From assembly GCA_910577365.1 (NCBI GenBank), contig CAJTMU010000087.1, forward strand, positions 1 through 9,708: 9,708 nucleotides of DNA. Direction: 5' to 3'. The DNA comes from an uncultured Oscillospiraceae bacterium (lineage in GTDB: Bacteria; Bacillota; Clostridia; Oscillospirales; Ruminococcaceae). Position 1 is the stretch's first letter; every line of letters starts with the position of its first letter. Below are positions 1 through 6,255 of the stretch, one piece after another. A program made the translations under genes and the position numbers. The notes under the pieces were generated by a model, which did not search any database, was not told the origin of the DNA, and saw nothing but the letters and a program-made list of their open reading frames with translations.

Positions 1-1
1 T

Positions 2-73
2 CAGTATGTCCTTGAACTTCATGCGAGTGCGTTGCGGAAGTTTTCGGAGACATACGAGATATATTTACGGTAA
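2..73 (+). CDS. C-terminal end of an upstream gene (partial, unidentified)
   Basis: An open frame enters from the left edge and ends at TAA 71-73, giving 23 residues that finish in SETYEIYLR. The mix of charged and aromatic residues looks like a real helical protein end, but it is too short to identify. A small regulator often sits at this place in phage genomes, just before the late operon, so a late transcription regulator is possible; that is inference from position only. A second frame (ATG 6 to TGA 177-179) is also open here but runs straight through the repeat array and is not believed. Confidence 0.4.
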   Translation, partial: QYVLELHASALRKFSETYEIYLR

Positions 74-81
74 AATCAAAA

Positions 82-181
82 CCTACCTATATGCTTCCTA
101 TATTTCACCTAAGTTTTCCTATATGCTTCCTATATTTTACCTATACTTTCCTATAAACTTCCTATATCTCACCTATTGAAA
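82..181 (+). repeat. Helically phased CCTA/CCTATA tandem array, three 32-bp units
   Basis: CCTA occurs at 82, 86, 97, 108, 118, 129, 140, 150, 161 and 172. From 86 onward the spacing is 11, 11, 10, 11, 11, 10, 11, 11, so nine boxes lie on one face of the helix (mean near 10.7 bp). The array is also three 32-bp direct repeats (86-117, 118-149, 150-181). Units 1 and 2 match at 28 of 32 positions; unit 3 is more diverged, and its end forms the promoter -35 box. Such an array usually binds a cooperatively assembling protein. The overlap with the promoter suggests an operator or activator site for the late operon. An iteron or partition-site role cannot be excluded. Confidence 0.85.
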
Positions 182-204
182 TTGCGTTTGATGTGTGGTA
201 TAAT
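176..204 (+). promoter_or_regulatory. Strong housekeeping-sigma promoter of the late operon
   Basis: The -35 box TTGAAA (176-181) and a perfect -10 box TATAAT (199-204) are separated by 17 bp. TGG directly before the -10 box gives the extended -10 TG motif. Transcription should start near 211. The -35 box lies inside the last repeat of the phased array, so a protein bound there would touch or block RNA polymerase. Confidence 0.85.
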
Positions 205-222
205 GGTAGCATGAAAAAAGTG

Positions 223-253
223 AAACCGCTCGGTAATATCAGAGCGGTTTTTT
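223..253 (+). terminator. Promoter-proximal intrinsic terminator
   Basis: AAACCGCTC (223-231) pairs perfectly with GAGCGGTTT (242-250), a 9-bp stem with a 10-nt loop, and the run of T goes on to 253. It starts only about 12 nt after the predicted transcription start, so unassisted transcripts from the promoter at 176-204 would end as RNAs of about 43 nt. It could instead, or also, end transcription arriving from the upstream gene. The next gene's ribosome site begins at 270. Confidence 0.8.
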
Positions 254-281
254 GTACCCAAAAACAGAGCGGAGGTCAAAA

Positions 282-785
282 ATGGAGATAGCAAAAATAC
301 CGATTGACAAAATACACGCGGCGGCTTATAATCCGAGAAAAGACTTACAGCCGGGCGACTTGGAATACGACCATCTGGAGCATTCGATAGAGCGCTTCGG
401 ATATGTTGACCCGATCATATGGAATAAACGAACGGGAAATATAGTAGGCGGTCATCAGAGATATAAGATACTGGTTTCGCGTGGAGACACGGAAATCGAG
501 GTCAGTGTTGTAGATCTGTCCGAAGAGGAAGAAAAGGCGTTCAATATCGCTCTGAACAAGATAGGCGGACAGTGGGACGACGAAAAACTGTCGGAGCTGC
601 TCCGTGAGATAAGCAATTCGGATATAGATGTGCTTGTCACAGGCTTTGACGATATTGAGCTTGACTCAATGCTTAACAACAATATCGAAGAAGATTTGTC
701 GGGATTCTTTAAAGAGAGTCAAACCGCCGAGAAGCCGCCAAAGACGATAATCTGTCCTTTCTGCGGCAAAGAGCATGAAATATGA
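282..785 (+). CDS. ParB/Srx-fold (ParB-like nuclease domain) protein
   Basis: This 167-residue protein starts at ATG 282, six bases after CGGAGG (270-275). The in-frame TTG at 252 lies in the terminator and is not used. Residues about 1-90 form a ParB N-terminal domain: an IPIDKI strand, the NPR segment, and the diagnostic NIVGGHQRYKIL box that binds nucleotide in this superfamily. A helical acidic part follows, then an end with one CPFCG knuckle, possibly half a zinc ribbon. There is no ParB DNA-binding HTH, so it is not a partition protein. Stand-alone ParB-like proteins are common beside phage terminases. Here its stop overlaps the start of the transglycosylase-like gene (ATGA). In the bacterial dpd system a ParB/Srx-fold ATPase, DpdB, partners the DNA transglycosylase DpdA, so a similar role is proposed, not shown. 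Confidence 0.85.
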   Translation: MEIAKIPIDKIHAAAYNPRKDLQPGDLEYDHLEHSIERFGYVDPIIWNKRTGNIVGGHQRYKILVSRGDTEIEVSVVDLSEEEEKAFNIALNKIGGQWDDEKLSELLREISNSDIDVLVTGFDDIELDSMLNNNIEEDLSGFFKESQTAEKPPKTIICPFCGKEHEI

Positions 786-1591
786 GGCTGTATCTTGCGG
801 GAATACAGGGGAGGGGTTGGTGCTTGGATTTATATATGGCGGGCAATATGCGCGGGACAAAGGGGCGCTGGTTTGAGGACGACAGGGACAGGCTTCTCGG
901 AATAGGCGAGGACAAAATTGACGTTGCCATACTCGAAAGCTTTTATTATGCCGACGAATGGACAGAAAGAATTATCCCCAAAACTAAGCGGTTTCTGCTG
1001 GACAGCGGCGCGTTCACCTTTTTCTCCTCGGGGAAAAGCGTTGACTGGAATGGATATCTGAAAAGATATATAGATTTCATCAACAAGAACAATGTCGAGA
1101 AATTCTTTGAGCTTGATATAGATCCGTTGGTGGGCTATGTAAAGGTGCTGGAGTTCAGAAGAATTCTGGAGGAAAACACGGGAAAGCGCTGCATTCCCGT
1201 CTGGCACAAGAGCCGCGGGAAAGAGGATTTCCTTAAAATGTGCGAGGAATATGATTATGTCGCTATCGGCGGCATAGTTACAAAAGAGATCAAGGCTAAT
1301 GAATACAGATACTTCCCGTGGTTTATAAATGAGGCGCACAAGCGCGGCGCGAAAATTCACGGACTTGGCTTTACAAACCTTGAGGGGCTGACAAAATACA
1401 AGTTTGACAGCGTTGACAGCACAAGCTGGACATCAGGCAACAGGTTCGGCGCGATTTATACCTTTGACGGAAAGACAATGCGCAAGACAAGCGTTCCAAA
1501 GGGAATGCGCTTAGCGGATTCGCGTGAAACTGCCATACGGAATTTTAACGAATGGGTAAAGTTCCAGAAGTATGCCGAAAGGCATTTATAG
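782..1591 (+). CDS. Phage DpdA-like DNA/tRNA-guanine transglycosylase-family protein
   Basis: This 269-residue protein probably swaps guanine for a 7-deazaguanine (preQ0- or preQ1-like) base in phage DNA. The assignment rests on TGT-type motifs in the right order: LDSGAFT (73-79), matching TGT DSGG(F/Y)Q with its conserved Asp (here D74); an acidic ELDID segment (110-114); AIGGIV (161-166), like the substrate-binding GG loop; KIHGLGF (191-197), like the TGT MGVG loop; and FDSVDSTSW (208-216), like FDCVLPTR with the nucleophilic Asp (D209 or D212). The CxCxxC...H zinc site of bacterial TGT is absent; the three cysteines (14, 137, 154) are scattered. It is clearly shorter than bacterial TGT. 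It overlaps the preceding gene by 4 bp without its own strong ribosome site, so it is probably translationally coupled, and a queuosine-precursor transporter follows. The TGT superfamily is fairly sure; DNA as substrate is inferred from context. Confidence 0.75.
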   Translation: MRLYLAGIQGRGWCLDLYMAGNMRGTKGRWFEDDRDRLLGIGEDKIDVAILESFYYADEWTERIIPKTKRFLLDSGAFTFFSSGKSVDWNGYLKRYIDFINKNNVEKFFELDIDPLVGYVKVLEFRRILEENTGKRCIPVWHKSRGKEDFLKMCEEYDYVAIGGIVTKEIKANEYRYFPWFINEAHKRGAKIHGLGFTNLEGLTKYKFDSVDSTSWTSGNRFGAIYTFDGKTMRKTSVPKGMRLADSRETAIRNFNEWVKFQKYAERHL

Positions 1592-1616
1592 ATTAAATTA
1601 GGGAAAGCGAGAAAAC

Positions 1617-2285
1617 ATGAGGAAAACAGAACATAACCTATCCCTGCTCCGTATGATCTTCGGAGTGGGGCTTATTATTTCAAACGTCGTAACGGCAAAG
1701 CTCATATATACCGGAATAAATCTGTTCGGCGTTACGGTCTCCCTGCCCGGGGCGGCTTTATGCTATGCCATAACATTCCTGATGACGGACGTTATCGGCG
1801 AGATTTGGGGCAGGGACGAAGCGAACAAGACGGTAATATTCGGCTTTATATGCCAGGTGCTTGCAACAGCGCTTATAGTTCTCACGGGCTTTCTGCCCGC
1901 GGCGGATTTGAATGTTCAAGAGGCTTATGATACGGTGCTGGGGCAGAATTACATTTTTGTTGTGGGAAGTCTTATAGCCTATTTCGCTTCGCAGTCGTGG
2001 GACGTGTGGATATTTCACAAAATTAGGGACAGGTACATATCCAGACACAGAGACTCACGATGCGGCAGATGGATATGGAACAACCTCAGCACAATGACAA
2101 GTCAGATTATAGATACTGTGCTTTTCATCGGCGTATCCTTTGGAATTGGCTTCGGCTGGCTGTTTGACAAGGAAATGCACCCCGCGCTCTTTGCAATGAT
2201 GGTAGGGCAATATGTGCTGAAATTCCTGCTCGCGATAGCCGATACGCCCTTTTTCTATCTGCTTACAAGAAAAAGCGATTACTGA
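1617..2285 (+). CDS. yhhQ: YhhQ/VUT-family queuosine-precursor transporter
   Basis: This 222-residue integral membrane protein belongs to the family that imports preQ0/preQ1 or related 7-deazaguanine precursors in bacteria. Hydrophobic segments lie at about 14-30, 38-58, 72-93, 112-126, 162-182 and 190-216, giving six likely helices. Family signatures are visible: FLMTDVIGEIWGRDEA (54-69), SQSWDVWIFHKIR (125-137), and the block from 153 to 170 containing NNLSTMTSQIID. The length is typical of the family. It starts at ATG 1617, 25 bp after the transglycosylase-like gene, with only a weak GGGAAAG site, so it shares the operon. No queuosine biosynthesis gene (folE, queD, queE, queC, queF) is visible here, so the transporter would supply the base to the DpdA-like enzyme, or top up the host tRNA pathway. 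The family is sure; the precise substrate is not. Confidence 0.9.
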   Translation: MRKTEHNLSLLRMIFGVGLIISNVVTAKLIYTGINLFGVTVSLPGAALCYAITFLMTDVIGEIWGRDEANKTVIFGFICQVLATALIVLTGFLPAADLNVQEAYDTVLGQNYIFVVGSLIAYFASQSWDVWIFHKIRDRYISRHRDSRCGRWIWNNLSTMTSQIIDTVLFIGVSFGIGFGWLFDKEMHPALFAMMVGQYVLKFLLAIADTPFFYLLTRKSDY

Positions 2286-2351
2286 AAAGGTACAGGCAGA
2301 TATAAGGTATAAAGAAAGATACAGCAACGGACCGATAAAGGAGAGGAGGAA

Positions 2352-2837
2352 ATGCCGAAATGTGCGGATAGACCGTGGGAGCGCCAGAACGGTGAGGGCG
2401 AAAAGGCATTTGCAGCATTCGTAATATACAGGGATATGGGGCGAGAGCGGACAGTTACGGCGGTTGCTAAACAGTTGTCAAAAAGTAGACAGCTTGTGGA
2501 GCGCTGGAAAGAACGCTGGAACTGGCAGGAGCGCGTCAGAGCATATGACAACGAGCTTGAAAAGGAAGCCAAAGCCGCCGCCGTAAAAGCTACAAGGGAG
2601 ATGGCGGAGCGCCATATTCGAATTGCCATGCAGCTCCAGAAAAAGGCGCTTGAAGCTCTTCAAAACCTCTCCGTAAAGAAAATGACGGCAAAGGATATAA
2701 AGGAGTATATCAAAATGGCAACCGAGCTTGAAAGGCTTAACCGTATGTCGGAGGAAAAGAGCGAGACCGACGGCGGAAAGACCTCTCTCGCCGACACCAT
2801 TGTAGAAGCATACAAAAGGAGGACAGGCAGCGAATGA
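2352..2837 (+). CDS. terS: Terminase small subunit
   Basis: This 161-residue protein is the DNA-recognition subunit that picks the packaging start on the phage genome and hands it to the large subunit. Residues about 30-67 form the usual HTH: TVTAVAKQLSKSRQLVERW followed by a WNWQERVRAYD box, a hallmark of Firmicutes phage small terminases. Residues about 68-135 are a long charged alpha-helical region, probably the ring-forming oligomerisation part, and the end is basic (EAYKRRTG). The ATG at 2352 follows a long purine ribosome site (AAGGAGAGGAGG, 2338-2349). Its stop overlaps the start of the large-subunit gene (ATGA). The 66 bp before it hold nothing else recognisable. Confidence 0.9.
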   Translation: MPKCADRPWERQNGEGEKAFAAFVIYRDMGRERTVTAVAKQLSKSRQLVERWKERWNWQERVRAYDNELEKEAKAAAVKATREMAERHIRIAMQLQKKALEALQNLSVKKMTAKDIKEYIKMATELERLNRMSEEKSETDGGKTSLADTIVEAYKRRTGSE

Positions 2838-4225
2838 TAAGCGACGAGGCGCTGATGTACTACGCCTCCCACGCGGCGGAGTTTGTCGAGGACATCATCG
2901 GCGCGAAGCCCGACAGCGAGCAGACAAAAATACTCCGCAGTCTGTCGGTGAACAGCATGACGAGTGTCCGCAGCGGTCACGGCGTTGGAAAGAGCGCGGT
3001 GGAGGCGTGGGCGGTCATATGGTTTATGGTGACACGACCGTTTCCGAAGATACCCTGCACGGCTCCAACACAGCACCAGTTATTCGATATACTTTGGGCG
3101 GAAGTCAACAAGTGGATAAGAAGCAGCAAGGTACTGTCGAACGACCTTATCTGGACAAAGGAAAAGCTGTATATGAAAGGTTATCCCGAGGAGTGGTTCG
3201 CCGTGGCGCGTACAGCAAGCAAGCCCGATGCTCTGCAGGGATTTCACGCCGAGCACCTGCTGTATATCATCGACGAGGCGAGCGGCGTAGACGACAATAT
3301 ATTCTAGCCCGTCCTCGGAGCGCTCTCAACGCCCGGAGCAAGGCTGCTAATGTGCGGGAACCCGACACAATTGTCGGGCTTTTTCTATGAGAGCCACACC
3401 AAGAACAAGGCGAGCTATGCGACGTTCCATATTGACGGGCGCAAAAGCGAGCGTGTTCCGCAGGACTTTATCGACACTATAATCCGTATGTACGGAGAGG
3501 ACAGCGACGTGTTCAGGGTGCGCGTCGCGGGGGATTTCCCATTGCAGGAGGACGATATATTCATACCCCTGCCGCTTGTCGAGAACTCCATTATGACGGA
3601 GTATGCTCCCTCGGAAACGCCTCATTTGGTACATATCGGCTGCGACGTCGCGCGTTTCGGCGACGACAAGACGGTTATAGGGTATAAGGTCGACGAAAAG
3701 GTGACGTTCCACAAGAAACGGCAGGGACAGGACACAATGAAAACCGCCGACGATATTATTATGTTGGGAGAGCAGCTTGTCCGCCGCTATAACCTCGATA
3801 TGCCTATTCCCGTAAAGATAGACGACGGAGGCGTAGGCGGCGGAGTGGTCGACAGATTACGGCAGGTCAAGCGGAACGACCCTGAACGCTTCTGGTGGCT
3901 GGAGGTCTATCCCGTCAAATTCGGGCAGCGGATAAAGCACAAGTATTATTACGACAGCACGTCATATATGATGTCGATAGTAAAGAGCCTGTTACAGCCC
4001 TATGACGATAACGGGAAAAAGAAGCCCGTGGAGCTGATACTCCCAGATGACAACGACCTTGTGGCACAGCTAAGCGGGCGGAAGTACGAGCTCACGGACA
4101 CAAGCAAGATAAGGATAGAGAGCAAGGACGCGGTGAAGAAAAGAGGGCAGCCGTCCCCCGACGAGGCGGACTGCGTGCTGCTCCTTTGCCTGCCGGTAAA
4201 GCCTCCCAAGAAGAAAGGAAGATAG
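2834..4225 (+). pseudogene. terL: Terminase large subunit split by an in-frame amber codon
   Basis: This is the packaging motor: an N-terminal ATPase joined to an RNase-H-like nuclease. Two open segments (2834-3307 and 3308-4225) share one reading frame and are separated only by TAG at 3305-3307. Read through, they make 463 residues, a normal length. The first segment has Walker A GHGVGKS (48-54) and Walker B LLYIIDEAS (142-150). The second continues with the coupling motif CGNPTQ and nuclease acidic motifs GCDVARFGDDKT, KIDDGGVGGG and SPDEADCVLL. Relatives usually read IFEPVLGAL here, so TAG most simply replaces GAG (Glu) by one base change. No frameshift is needed, and both halves look otherwise intact, so the change is recent or an error. 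The second half could start at ATG 3350, but its ribosome site is poor and the ATPase core would be divided. ATGA overlap with the small subunit; AAGGAGG at 2816-2822. Confidence 0.9.
3305..3307 (+). other. Premature amber stop in the terminase gene
   Basis: TAG replaces codon 158, directly after ...GVDDNIF and before PVLGALSTPG. Other genes in the window (ends at 1589-1591, 4223-4225 and 6251-6253) use TAG as their normal terminal stop, so TAG does not appear to be recoded throughout this phage. The downstream bases CCCGTC do not match known bacterial or viral readthrough signals. Confidence 0.85.
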
Positions 4226-4228
4226 TTG

Positions 4229-6253
4229 ATGCGTTATGAGGCGCGGATCATAAAATCCCGTGTTGCCAAGGCGGAAACGCCCATCCAGCTCACTGTTGAG
4301 CAGGAGAGCGTCGCAGGCGAGTGGCTGGATTCCCCGTGCGACCTGCGCGGATTGGAGCGGCTCAAACAGAACAGCACGATACTCCCCCAGTGCATTCAAG
4401 CGTACAAGAGTAATATAGCGGGCTTCGGAATATCGGTAAGGTACAAGGAGGATATTGACGAAACGGCGGAAATGGCGGCAGAGTTTGAGCGAGCGCAGAA
4501 TATCATCGAGCTGCTTACCACCGAGGAGGACACAAAAAGCGTTTTTGAGCATATCATTGAGGCTCGTGAAACCTTTGGGATAGCGTTCCTTGAAGTTATC
4601 AGAGACCCCGAGGGCAACGTGTGTCAGATAGATTTCATATCCGACACGCCAACCGTTACCAAGACCGCGCCTATTGGAGATTACATAGAAACCGAGTTTT
4701 ACCACAAGGGGGAGGCGGTTACACGTCAGAAACGCTTCCGCAAGTACAGACAGCAGATAGGCGGGAATACGGTCTATTTCAAGGAGTTCGGCGATCCCCG
4801 CATAATGGACAGGCGCGACGGAAGTTATCTCGCGGAGGGAGGGGAGCTTGAAATCGAGTTCCGCGCCAACGAGATAATAGAGTTTACCTTGGGGCACAAG
4901 CCTTACGGAGAAGTGCGCTGGCTGGGGCAGATACTCGGAGTTGACGGCTCGCGCAGGGCGGAAAATCTTAATAATAATTATTTTATCAACGGCAGACACA
5001 CTCCGATGATGATAGTTGTAAAGGGCGGCTCGCTGACAGAGGAGAGCTTTAACAGGCTTCAGACCTATATGGACGATATAAAGGGCGAGGCAGGGCAGCA
5101 CGCATTTATGGTGCTGGAGACCGAGGGCACGGAAAATCCGGCGGGCTTCGAAGCTGCCCATACGACGAGCGTTGAGATAAAAGACCTTGCGGGGATCCTG
5201 CAAAAGGACGAACTATTCCAGGAATACCTCAACAACAAGCGGCGGCAGATACAGAGCTCCTTCCGCCTGCCCGACCTTTATGTGGGATATACGACGGATT
5301 TCAACAGAGCCACAGCACAGACCGCGCAGGAGGTCACGGAAAAACAGGTATTCCAGCCTGAGCGCAGAGAACTGGCGTGGATAATCAACAATAAGCTCCT
5401 TAATAGCTATAATTTCAAGTATGTGGAGGCGTACTTCCTTGAACCCAACATCAACAATCCCGACGATCTTGCAAAGCTGCTCACAATTTGCAACGCCGCA
5501 GGCGGCTTGACACCGAATAAGGCTAAACAGATAGTTTATTCGGCTTTTGGAGAGACCTCGGAGGACTACGAGGGCGACTGGGCGAACGAGCCTTTGGCGC
5601 GTTCACAGGCAGGGGAGAGCAAAAGCGAGGATAGCCCCGATATATCGGAGCAGCTTGAAAAGCAGATAGCCAAAGCCGCCGCGGAACACGACGACAATGT
5701 TGTTGCGGTAATGAAAGAGGTCAGAAACCTTTTAAAAAATTCTGAAAAGGGCTTTACAAACGGCGAAAAAGGGAGTATAATTAGTAAATGGTGCGAGGAC
5801 GACCACCCGCGCGGTGATGATGGAAGATTTATCGAAAGCGATGGAAGCAGCGGAGCTTCTTCATCAACAGATAAGATAGACGATAACAGCGATAACAAGT
5901 CCGCGTTACAAGAGGCGTTAGACAGCGGCAAGATAAACACTAAGCTGAACAAAAACGCTCAAAGCAAACATCAGTTTAACTCACCGGCTTATAACAAGGC
6001 TTGTGAGAACGGAAAACCGCCAAGCTATTGTACTATCAAAAAAATGGAAATCCAATCCCTGATAAACAACTATCATGGTACAGGCAATATTCACTATGAT
6101 GGAAATCAATTTAAGGAAACTATTGTATTTGATAAAGTCATAGGCAAGTTTTACGACCGTAATACAGGAGAATATTCCGATACGCGCTGCGGCACCATAC
6201 ATTATTCCAAAAACGGCACACATCTTGTGCCAAGCCACGATAAAGGAGAATAG
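4229..6253 (+). CDS. Portal protein with C-terminal Ntox50-like toxin domain
   Basis: Portal proteins form the twelve-subunit ring through which DNA enters and leaves the head. The start is ATG 4229, seven bases after GGAAG; TTG 4226 is in frame but worse placed. Numbering here is from TTG 4226. Residues about 25-440 look like a PBSX/XkdE-type portal core (NSTILPQCIQAYKSNIAGFG at 49-68; SSFRLPDLYVGYTTD at 344-358). Residues 450-520 are a charged coiled-coil-like extension, followed by DHPRGDDGRF (526-535) and a Ser/Asp-rich linker. Residues about 570-673 match polymorphic toxin type 50: KHQFNSPAYN (581-590), PSYCTIKKMEIQSLI (599-613), YHGTG (616-620), KETIVFDKVIG (630-640) and IHYSKNGTHLVPS (658-670). 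Nucleases are expected in this group; activity is not shown. At 675 residues it is much longer than a plain portal, and the tail is AT-richer than the core. The next gene starts 2 bp after its stop. Confidence 0.88.
   Translation: MRYEARIIKSRVAKAETPIQLTVEQESVAGEWLDSPCDLRGLERLKQNSTILPQCIQAYKSNIAGFGISVRYKEDIDETAEMAAEFERAQNIIELLTTEEDTKSVFEHIIEARETFGIAFLEVIRDPEGNVCQIDFISDTPTVTKTAPIGDYIETEFYHKGEAVTRQKRFRKYRQQIGGNTVYFKEFGDPRIMDRRDGSYLAEGGELEIEFRANEIIEFTLGHKPYGEVRWLGQILGVDGSRRAENLNNNYFINGRHTPMMIVVKGGSLTEESFNRLQTYMDDIKGEAGQHAFMVLETEGTENPAGFEAAHTTSVEIKDLAGILQKDELFQEYLNNKRRQIQSSFRLPDLYVGYTTDFNRATAQTAQEVTEKQVFQPERRELAWIINNKLLNSYNFKYVEAYFLEPNINNPDDLAKLLTICNAAGGLTPNKAKQIVYSAFGETSEDYEGDWANEPLARSQAGESKSEDSPDISEQLEKQIAKAAAEHDDNVVAVMKEVRNLLKNSEKGFTNGEKGSIISKWCEDDHPRGDDGRFIESDGSSGASSSTDKIDDNSDNKSALQEALDSGKINTKLNKNAQSKHQFNSPAYNKACENGKPPSYCTIKKMEIQSLINNYHGTGNIHYDGNQFKETIVFDKVIGKFYDRNTGEYSDTRCGTIHYSKNGTHLVPSHDKGE
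5933..6250 (+). other. Ntox50-like polymorphic toxin domain within the portal gene
   Basis: This is the part of the portal gene coding residues about 570-675. Likely functional residues, by analogy with the family, include H582, E631, the HYSK segment (659-662) and H666. Base use differs from the core: 6061-6120 has 19 G/C in 60 bases, while 5101-5160 in the core has 37. This suggests the domain arrived as a separate module. Family recognition is from memory of motifs, not from a search. Confidence 0.75.
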
Positions 6254-6255
6254 AT

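Noticed and set aside
6..179. Open frame of 58 codons through the repeat array
   Set aside because: Its product is a low-complexity translation of the repeats, with no ribosome site. The competing frame ending at 73 looks more like protein.
82..181. CRISPR array
   Set aside because: The units are contiguous with sub-repeats of 10-11 bp and no unique spacers, and no cas genes are nearby.
211..291. Leader peptide (26 codons) starting at the predicted transcription start
   Set aside because: The ATG would be at or next to the RNA 5' end without a ribosome site, and the codons run through the terminator stem. Nothing suggests an attenuator with regulatory codons.
82..785. Plasmid-type partition locus (parC-like repeats plus ParB)
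   Set aside because: The ParB-like protein lacks the central HTH, no ParA or ParM gene is present, and the genes that follow are phage packaging genes. Kept only as a remote alternative for the repeats.
830..1360. Minus-strand open frame of 176 codons
   Set aside because: It is entirely inside the DpdA-like gene on the opposite strand, with no family resemblance and no operon partner.
3305..3307. Alternative genetic code with TAG as glutamine
   Set aside because: At least three other genes in the window end in TAG at sensible places, and only one in-frame TAG was found in the head genes.
3007..3390. Plus-strand open frame crossing the terminase amber codon in another frame, suggesting a programmed frameshift bypass
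   Set aside because: Terminase motifs before and after the amber codon are in the same frame, so no shift is needed, and the alternative frame encodes an arginine-rich product without terminase features.
4070..5203. Long open frame of 377 codons on the minus strand
   Set aside because: It lies opposite the terminase end and the portal core, both strongly identified. Its product has no recognisable motifs, and such antisense openings are expected from biased codon use.
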